From Chloroflexota bacterium (lineage in GTDB: Bacteria; Chloroflexota; UBA5177; JANWHV01), in NCBI GenBank assembly GCA_025450255.1, contig JANWHV010000146.1, positions 1 to 19,409 of the forward strand: 19,409 nt of DNA, read 5' to 3'. Shown one piece after another: positions 14,027 to 19,409 of this stretch. Every line of letters begins with the position of its first letter. Positions within the stretch are counted from its first letter, which is position 1. A model generated the notes under the pieces. It was not told where the DNA came from. It did no database searches and saw only the letters and a program-made list of their open reading frames with translations. Position numbers and translations under genes: made by a program.

Positions 14027-14086
14027 GGCGCCCGGGCGCCTCGCGCCGGCAGGGAACGTTCATCTGGCGTTAATGGTAACACGCCA
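14027..14086. promoter_or_regulatory. palindromes in the divergent region before the cysteine desulfurase gene
   Basis: The 188-base region between the divergent glycosyltransferase and desulfurase genes has a 14-bp palindrome GGCGCCCGGGCGCC (14027-14040) and an imperfect dyad with arms TGGCGT (14065-14070) and ACGCCA (14081-14086), including inner GTTA/TAAC. The second looks like a regulator site. No similarity to the IscR type-2 site was seen. Confidence 0.3.
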
Positions 14087-14186
14087 TGTTGTTCCGCGCC
14101 CCGCTTTTTCGGCCCGCGCGGCAACGTGCTCTTGTCTCCACGCGCGCGGCGCGGGCATCATGTTAGAGACAGCAAGGGGATAGGCC

Positions 14187-15368
14187 ATGATTGACGACAC
14201 AATTTATCTGGATCACGCGGCCACGACTCCGGTCGATGCGAGGGTTCTAGACGCAATGATCCCGTATTTCACGGAGCACTTTGGCAATCCTTCAGGCCTA
14301 TACGGCCAAGCGCGGGCCACGCGCCAGGCACTCGATAACGCGCGAGCATCCGTAGCGGCTATTCTTCACGCCAAGCCGAGCGAGATCGTCTTCACCAGCG
14401 GCGGATCGGAGAGCGATAACGCCGCGATCAAGGGCGTGGCATGGGCGAGCCGCGAGCGTGGAAACCATGTGGTCACGACCGCGATCGAGCACCACGCGGT
14501 GCTGCACACGTGCGAGTGGCTTGAGCGCTTTGGCATTGAGACAACATTCGTGGCGGTCGACGGCGACGGGCGCGTAGATCCCGCGGCAATTGACGCCGCG
14601 ATGCGGCCGACAACCGTGCTGGTCAGCGTGATGCATGCCAACAATGAGATAGGCACAATTCAGCCGCTGCGCGAGATCTCAGAGATTGCGCACGCGCGAG
14701 GCGTGCCGGTACACACCGACGCCGTGCAGAGCTGTGGGCACCTGGAGATCGACGTAGACGCGCTGGGCGTTGACCTGCTGAGCCTGTCCGCGCATAAGTT
14801 CTACGGTCCGAAGGGCGTGGGAGCGCTCTTTGTACGTCGCGGCACGGCCTGGTTGCCGACGCAGCAGGGCGGCGGGCAGGAACGGAACCGCCGGGCAGGC
14901 ACCGAAAACGTGGCCGGCCTGGTGGGGCTTGCCAGGGCACTGGAGCTGACACGGGAGTCTGGCGAATGGGAGGGTGCGCGTCTGGCCGCGATGCGCGACC
15001 GTTTGATCGAGGGCGTCCTCGCCACAATCCCCGAGTCCCGGCTGAACGGGCACCCGACCCTGCGCCTGCCGAATAACGCGAACCTATCCTTTGGCGGCGT
15101 GGACGGAGAGTCGATCTTGCTAAACCTCGACATCCATGGGATCGCGGCATCGAGCGGATCGGCATGCACGGCGGGATCGATCGATCCGTCGCACGTGCTC
15201 CTCGCGCTCGGCCTGCCGCAAACCATGGCGGCGGGCGCGGTCCGCTTAACACTGGGACGAGGTACAACCGACGATCACATTGACCGCGTACTTGGCACGC
15301 TGCCCGATGTGGTGAGCCGCTTGCGCGCTCTAACCGCGCCTTCGCAACCGGCGCTTGTATCCGGGTAA
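14187..15368 (+). CDS. cysteine desulfurase, class I (NifS/IscS type)
   Basis: 393 residues, standard for class I. It removes sulfur from cysteine with pyridoxal phosphate, leaving alanine and an enzyme persulfide that feeds Fe-S clusters, tRNA thiolation or thio-cofactors. Visible marks: YLDHAATTP (7-15), EHHAV with H103 stacking on the cofactor, ANNEIGTIQ (151-159), D178 and Q181 around the cofactor, LSAHKFYGPKG with Schiff-base K204, GGGQERNRRAGTEN (228-241) and the mobile loop SSGSACTAGSIDPSH (322-336) with catalytic C327. ATG has AAGGGGA six bases upstream. No IscU, IscR or MnmA gene is adjacent on either side, so it may be either the general IscS or a dedicated sulfur donor. A hairpin follows 74 bases after the stop. 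Confidence 0.95.
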   Translation: MIDDTIYLDHAATTPVDARVLDAMIPYFTEHFGNPSGLYGQARATRQALDNARASVAAILHAKPSEIVFTSGGSESDNAAIKGVAWASRERGNHVVTTAIEHHAVLHTCEWLERFGIETTFVAVDGDGRVDPAAIDAAMRPTTVLVSVMHANNEIGTIQPLREISEIAHARGVPVHTDAVQSCGHLEIDVDALGVDLLSLSAHKFYGPKGVGALFVRRGTAWLPTQQGGGQERNRRAGTENVAGLVGLARALELTRESGEWEGARLAAMRDRLIEGVLATIPESRLNGHPTLRLPNNANLSFGGVDGESILLNLDIHGIAASSGSACTAGSIDPSHVLLALGLPQTMAAGAVRLTLGRGTTDDHIDRVLGTLPDVVSRLRALTAPSQPALVSG

Positions 15369-15442
15369 GCGCAACGCCCGGTGGGAAGCCGCCCCGCGTC
15401 GAGCCTGACACGTAGCGGAAGCCTCAATATGGACAATACAAC

Positions 15443-15476
15443 GCGGTCGCCGTTCTCGGCTGAGAACGGCGACCGC
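15443..15476. terminator. hairpin between convergent cysteine desulfurase and helicase genes
   Basis: Arms GCGGTCGCCGTTCTC (15443-15457) and GAGAACGGCGACCGC (15462-15476) are exact complements around a GGCT loop, giving 15 pairs. It lies between two stops facing each other (15368 and 15507), so it can serve both. Outside it, CAATACA (15434-15440) and TGTATTG (15487-15493) are also complementary. T-runs are short (TTT on the + side), so efficiency is uncertain. Confidence 0.7.
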
Positions 15477-15506
15477 TTTGCCACGATGTATTGCGCTATC
15501 GCGGCT

Positions 15507-16895
15507 TTAGCGGGCCGACGCCACCGGTCGGGATGAGCGGAACGGGTAGTGTGGCGCGGCGGACGTGTCGCCGTTCGCGACCGTCCCATGCGGCATCGCG
15601 GCGCGGCCTTCATGCCGCCAGTCGCCACGTCGCGGACCGCCTGCGCGCGGCCGCTCGGCGTTCGTACCGCCGCGGCTTGGGGTTTGCGCCTTCCTGAATC
15701 CTTGCCTGGACGACGGGCCAAGCGCACGGCCGATGGCGCCGCGCCGCGGCTCCGCTACGGGCGTCTCGCGTCCCGGCGCCGGCGGCAGCTTGCGCTGGAT
15801 TGCCCGCAGATCGACCTCATCCTCCGGCGCCACCAGAGTAATTGCTACCCCGTTCGCTCCCATGCGCGCGGTGCGACCGGTGCGATGCGTATAGTTCTCG
15901 GCAGTGTCCGGCAGATCGAAGTTCACGACGTGCGTGAGCCCCGTGATATCGAGGCCGCGGGCGGCGATGTCGGTCGCGACCAGTACCTTGAGCTGACCGG
16001 TGCGCAGAGCGCCGAGTGCCTTTTCGCGTTGCGCCTGACTGCGACGACCGTGTAACGCCGCGACCTTGAAGCCGCGCCGCTCGAGATCTCGTTCCAGCTT
16101 GTCGGCCTTATGCGTGGTGCGGCGGAACACCAACGCGAGATTACAGTCGGGCCCGATCAAGATATCGTGCAAGGCATCGACCTTGGCGTCCGCCACGGCC
16201 ACGCGCACGAAATGCTCTTCGAGCGTCTCCAGAGCGGCTCCCGGCGCATCGACCGCGACGCGGAGGGCGTCTCGGGTGGGGCGCGCGGCGAGAGTCTCTA
16301 CTTCAGTGGGAAAGGTGGCGCTGAACAGCGCCGTCTGACGCCGCACCGGCGTATGGGCCAGAATCTTGTCGATTGCGGGCGCGAAGCCCACGTCGAGCAT
16401 GCGGTCGGCCTCATCCAGGACGACGATATGGGTCTGCCGAAGATCGAGGGTACCGCGTGTCAGGTGATCGAGGACTCGGCCTGGGGTGCCGACCACGATG
16501 TGGGTGTTGCCGCGCAAGGCATTGATCTGTCCTTGCATGCCGACACCGCCGTATACCGCCGCGACCCGGATGCCACTCGTGGCGCCGAGAGCGCTGAGCA
16601 CGGAGGCGACCTGCGACGCCAGCTCGCGCGTGGGGGTCAAGATCAGCGCCTGCACGCGCCGCTCGGTCGAGCGAATCGACTCAATCATCGGAATGCCGAA
16701 GCCGGCGGTCTTCCCCGAGCCGGTACGCGCGAGCCCGATCACGTCTCGGCCCGTGCGCAAGGTGGGAATGGCCTGCTCCTGAATCGGCGTGGGCTTCGTA
16801 TAGCCCATCTTTGCTAGGACACCGGCCATGCGAGCATCGACCGGTAAGTCGCCGAAGCGCAGATCGCGCACCGGCATGGTTGTCTGGCTAATCAA
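15507..16895 (-). CDS. DEAD-box ATP-dependent RNA helicase
   Basis: 462 residues from TTG 16895, favoured because GGAG lies about six bases upstream; an ATG at 16877 and a TTG at 16907 are in frame but lack a ribosome site. Two RecA-like domains carry all main motifs: Q motif GYTKPTPIQEQ (31-41), ARTGSGKT (56-63), PTRELA (88-93), TPGR (137-140), DEAD (161-164), SAT (192-194), ATDIAARGLD (307-316) and HRTGRTARMG (337-346). About 85 residues rich in Arg, Gly, Pro and Ser follow as a disordered basic tail that should bind RNA. It unwinds or remodels RNA in ribosome assembly or mRNA decay, often at low temperature (RhlE/CsdA-like). I do not assign a paralogue name. A promoter about 300 bases upstream implies a long leader. 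Confidence 0.93.
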   Translation of the reverse strand: MISQTTMPVRDLRFGDLPVDARMAGVLAKMGYTKPTPIQEQAIPTLRTGRDVIGLARTGSGKTAGFGIPMIESIRSTERRVQALILTPTRELASQVASVLSALGATSGIRVAAVYGGVGMQGQINALRGNTHIVVGTPGRVLDHLTRGTLDLRQTHIVVLDEADRMLDVGFAPAIDKILAHTPVRRQTALFSATFPTEVETLAARPTRDALRVAVDAPGAALETLEEHFVRVAVADAKVDALHDILIGPDCNLALVFRRTTHKADKLERDLERRGFKVAALHGRRSQAQREKALGALRTGQLKVLVATDIAARGLDITGLTHVVNFDLPDTAENYTHRTGRTARMGANGVAITLVAPEDEVDLRAIQRKLPPAPGRETPVAEPRRGAIGRALGPSSRQGFRKAQTPSRGGTNAERPRAGGPRRGDWRHEGRAAMPHGTVANGDTSAAPHYPFRSSRPVASAR

Positions 16896-16907
16896 TATAT
16901 TCTCCAA

Positions 16908-17254
16908 CTTGGTGCCGCTCGCGCTTACCAGCGCGTCGCGGCGGCATTACTGTGTGACCCCATATACGCGGTACTACGCCGGCCAACTGTGGCTGTCGCA
17001 CATGGCGTGCCGTTCGGCGAGACATTCTCACGCCAGGGCACGATGCGACGCCACCGGCTCCGCCAGGGGCTAACGCTGCATGGGTCCGACTGGCAAACCC
17101 GATCTGGCGGTGCGAACACCGCGCGGGGAGCGGACACCAGAAAACAGCAAAATCACCAGACGTTCCGCCGTGGTATTGGCTTTGAGAACGTCGGACCATT
17201 GCATTATACCATAAGTCCGCAAGGCCCGTCAGAACCGCGGCACGAACGCGACCG
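16908..17254 (-). other. long 5' leader region of the helicase gene
   Basis: 347 bases without a convincing gene between PlsX and the helicase, both on the - strand. Open frames here have poor composition and no ribosome sites. On the transcribed strand a hairpin GCGGTG-TTCG-CACCGC is at 17107-17122. With the promoter at 17203-17232, transcription would begin near 17196 and leave a leader of about 300 nt. No known RNA family (RNase P, SRP RNA, tmRNA) was recognised by eye. No clear terminator for PlsX was found. Confidence 0.45.
17203..17232 (-). promoter_or_regulatory. strong extended -10 promoter for the helicase gene
   Basis: On the - strand CTGACG (17232-17227), an 18-base spacer, then TGGTATAAT: an exact -10 hexamer (17208-17203) with the extended TGn element. 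It is the best sigma-70-type promoter in the window, and it stands out in a GC-rich background. It begins 23 bases past the PlsX stop and points at the helicase. Confidence 0.7.
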
Positions 17255-18271
17255 CTATATCGCTTCGCGGGTGGCGGCTGCCATTTCCCGCGCTATGATC
17301 GCCGGCATATCCTGGTCCGCCAGGCGGCGCGCCAGGCGGAGCGCCTGGGCAATGGCACGGCCCTTCGATCGGCCATGGCAGTTGATCAGGACGCCGTTCA
17401 CGCCCAGGACCGGCACGCCGCCGAACTCCGCGTAGTCTATCCTTTTACCCAGCGCACGGAGCGCGGGCATGGCGAGGATCGCGCCCAACCGGGCACGCGG
17501 GCTGCTCCGCAAGGTCTCGCGGAGCATACTGATAATGGTGCCGGCGGCGCCTTCCAGTGATTTCAGGATGACGTTGCCGGTAAATCCGTCGCAGACGGCG
17601 ACGTCGGCGGCGCCGCTGGTAACGTCGTTCCCTTCGATGTTGCCGATGAAATTGAGACTGCTGCCCTTCAGCAACTCGTAGGCGGCAAGAGTTAGCGCGG
17701 AACCCTTGCCTTCTTCTTCGCCGTTGCTGATCAGGCCGACTCTGGGGTTTTCAAGGCCGTTTACTATGCGCGAATAGACGGCGCCCATCTGAGCAAACTG
17801 CAACAGATAGCTAGGCTTACAGTCCGCGTTGGCGCCCATATCGATCAGAAAAGTCTGGCCGGTCCTGGTGGGTATGGTTCCTCCGAAGGCCGGGCGATCG
17901 ATGCCGTCCAGCCTCTTCAGCACGAAGATACCGGCGGCCAGAATGGCGCCGCTATTGCCGGCCGAAACCGCGGCGCAGGCCCTGCCGCCCTTGACCATGC
18001 CGACGGTCATCGGCAAAGAGGCGTTTGGCTTGGCGCGCAGCGCTCTGGCGGGGTGTTCGTGCATGGCTATCGTTTCGGAGGAATGTTCGATCGAAATGGT
18101 TGGCGGCGCCGGGCCAAGCTTCTTCAACTCGGCACGAATAACGTCCCTATCGCCCACCAGACAGATGGCCAGGCCATCCTCGCGCGCCGCGGCAACGGCC
18201 CCGGCGATCGGCTCGGCGGGAGCGTGATCGCCGCCCATGGCGTCAAGCGCGATGGGTAGAGTAGACAACAT
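17255..18271 (-). CDS. plsX: phosphate acyltransferase PlsX
   Basis: 338 residues, normal for PlsX (about 330-355). It converts acyl-ACP and phosphate to acyl-phosphate, which PlsY uses to acylate glycerol-3-phosphate in the first step of phospholipid synthesis; it is a peripheral membrane enzyme. Marks: PIALDAMGGDHAP (6-18), VSAGNSGA (102-109; usually SAGNTGA), LIDMGANADCKP (142-153), GLISNGEEEGKGS (179-191), NFIGNIEGNDV (207-217) and VCDGFTGNVILK (226-237). ATG at 18271 has an AAGGCGGA site six bases upstream. The usual rpmF or fabH/fabD neighbours are not beside it here; the peptidase lies upstream on the same strand 148 bases away and the helicase lies downstream with its own promoter. 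Confidence 0.95.
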   Translation of the reverse strand: MLSTLPIALDAMGGDHAPAEPIAGAVAAAREDGLAICLVGDRDVIRAELKKLGPAPPTISIEHSSETIAMHEHPARALRAKPNASLPMTVGMVKGGRACAAVSAGNSGAILAAGIFVLKRLDGIDRPAFGGTIPTRTGQTFLIDMGANADCKPSYLLQFAQMGAVYSRIVNGLENPRVGLISNGEEEGKGSALTLAAYELLKGSSLNFIGNIEGNDVTSGAADVAVCDGFTGNVILKSLEGAAGTIISMLRETLRSSPRARLGAILAMPALRALGKRIDYAEFGGVPVLGVNGVLINCHGRSKGRAIAQALRLARRLADQDMPAIIAREMAAATREAI

Positions 18272-18419
18272 CGTAATCCGCCTTGCGCTCCACGCTCTCG
18301 CGACACTTGCCGCACATTCGCTTCAGGATACCGGATACGCGGATTCCTTTATGTTATGTAACGAAACGGCCAGGCGTTGCGCGGCGATCGCGCGGCATGC
18401 ACACCATGGCGCCGCCGGC

Positions 18420-19409
18420 TCATAGCGCTTCCAATTCGCGCGCCAGATCGTCGTAGACGGCCACCGCGCGGTCGATTGGCGCGGACGTGGACATGTCGAC
18501 TCCCGCCTCTTTGAGGATGTCGATGGAATGCGCGGACGAGCCGGAGCGGAGGAAGCTCAGGTAGCGCTCGACCGCCGGCGTACCCTCGCGCACGATAGCG
18601 TCCACGAAGGCAGCGGCAGTGGCGACGCCTGTCGCGTATTGGTACGAATAGAAGTTAAAGAAATGGTGCTGAGCACGCATCCACGTGCTGCCCATGTCCT
18701 CGGGGGTTATCTCGACCGTGTCGCCATACCAGCGGCGCAGGATATCGGTATAGGTTTCGGTAACGCTCTCATACGTCAGCGTCCGCCGATTTTCCACCAT
18801 ATCGTGGACGGCTAGTTGTAGCGCGGCCATGCTCGACCCGCCGTAGAAGTTCGCATTGAATGTCGCCAGCGCCCGCGTAAGGACGTACCGGCGCAGCGCT
18901 CGATCCTGGGTGGTCCGCAGCATATGCCGCGACAACAACAGCTCATTCGTGGTAGACGCCATCTCGGCCAGAAACAGCGTGTAGTGCGCGTAGATGTATG
19001 GCTGCGTCCGCGTGCTAAGAGTGGAATGCGCGGCATGGCCTAATTCATGGGCAAGAGTGAACGTGTCGCTGATTTTGCCTTGCCAATTCATCAAAATGAC
19101 CGGGTGGAAGCCATAGCAGGCACTCGAATAGGCGCCGCCGCGCTTCCCGGCGTTATCCGCCCAATCGACCCAGCGCTCGCCGAAGGCCTGATCGAGGATC
19201 GCTCCATACTCCGGCCCCAGGGGCGCGAGCGCCTCTCGCACCAGGTCACACGCCTCGCGAGTCGTAGACTGCTGGCGCGCATCCACGTCGAGCGGCGCCT
19301 GCAGGTCATAGGGCATCAGGCGGTCGACGCCAAGCTCGCGCTGCCGGAACCGCATGTAACGGCGGAACGGCTCGGCGCCGGCCTCCGCGGTGCGGACCAG
19401 GTTGTGAAA
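18420..19409 (-). CDS. pepF: oligoendopeptidase F (M3 family), C-terminal part
   Basis: The reading frame runs off the right edge with no start (first visible residues FHNLVRTAEAGAEPFRRY), so 329 C-terminal residues are seen of a usual total near 600. The ATG at 19355 is internal. Zinc site: HELGH (121-125 of the visible part) with H121 and H125 as ligands and E149 in AEMASTTNE as the third, the M3 arrangement. LGVDRLMPYDLQAPL (27-41) and FYSYQYATGVATAAAF are typical of PepF. It cleaves short peptides in the cytosol, with a role in peptide recycling. The C-terminus is complete, ending in TGA at 18420. A Thermus/Bacillus M3B peptidase of slightly different specificity is the only real alternative. 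Confidence 0.93.
   Translation of the reverse strand, partial: FHNLVRTAEAGAEPFRRYMRFRQRELGVDRLMPYDLQAPLDVDARQQSTTREACDLVREALAPLGPEYGAILDQAFGERWVDWADNAGKRGGAYSSACYGFHPVILMNWQGKISDTFTLAHELGHAAHSTLSTRTQPYIYAHYTLFLAEMASTTNELLLSRHMLRTTQDRALRRYVLTRALATFNANFYGGSSMAALQLAVHDMVENRRTLTYESVTETYTDILRRWYGDTVEITPEDMGSTWMRAQHHFFNFYSYQYATGVATAAAFVDAIVREGTPAVERYLSFLRSGSSAHSIDILKEAGVDMSTSAPIDRAVAVYDDLARELEAL

Noticed and set aside
16888..17199. 103-codon - frame between plsX and the helicase
   Set aside because: Its ATG at 17199 lies upstream of the predicted transcription start, it lacks a ribosome site, and its composition is random (Arg/Pro/His-rich).
16989..17435. 148-codon + frame across the helicase leader and the end of plsX
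   Set aside because: It overlaps the clear C-terminus of PlsX, has no ribosome site, and shows no recognisable motif.

Overview
This 19.4 kb window looks like ordinary chromosome from a GC-rich, free-living bacterium. The best guess is a member of the Chloroflexota or a neighbouring deep-branching group. The reasons are the surface protein with Thr/Pro-rich linkers and Ig-like domains, the zinc-ribbon Ser/Thr kinase with a beta-sandwich and a C-terminal membrane anchor, frequent GTG/TTG starts, and the dense mixed-strand gene order. This assignment is inference from style; there is no rRNA or tRNA gene to anchor it. I see no insertion sequence, phage gene, CRISPR array or tRNA.

Region 1 (1-3897, + strand) is a tight catabolic-looking operon. 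It holds the last codons of a probable FAD-linked oxidase (GlcD type), a TIM-barrel sugar (phosphate) isomerase/epimerase, a Tm-1-like UPF0261 protein, a creatininase-family metallo-amidohydrolase, and a DeoR/GlpR-type regulator that probably controls the set. The combination suggests breakdown of a sugar acid, ketose or cyclic derivative by a route I cannot name. It is the most interesting gene set here.

Region 2 (3898-8597, + strand) starts with an intergenic stretch unusually rich in interleaved inverted repeats (about 3919-4037). It continues with a tandem GNAT acetyltransferase, an ArsB/SLC13-type transporter whose only plausible start is a CTG behind a strong Shine-Dalgarno, a perfect 40-bp palindrome, a UspA-type stress protein, and a membrane protein with a long Thr/Pro stalk.

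Region 3 (8612-10734, - strand) carries an SDR oxidoreductase, a Crp/Fnr regulator and a small acidic protein of unknown function. A divergent intergenic region with a 16-bp perfect palindrome separates it from a tail-anchored Ser/Thr kinase (+). The kinase converges on a GT-C-like membrane glycosyltransferase (-).

Region 4 (13999-19409) has class I cysteine desulfurase (+) converging through a hairpin on a DEAD-box RNA helicase (-), then PlsX (-) and the C-terminal half of an M3-family oligoendopeptidase F (-), which runs off the right edge. The helicase has a strong extended -10 promoter roughly 300 nt upstream of its start, which implies a long 5' leader.

Regions 3 and 4 are largely housekeeping (Fe-S and thio-cofactor sulfur supply, RNA remodelling, phospholipid synthesis, peptide turnover). 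Function calls rest on motif reading by eye, without database searches.
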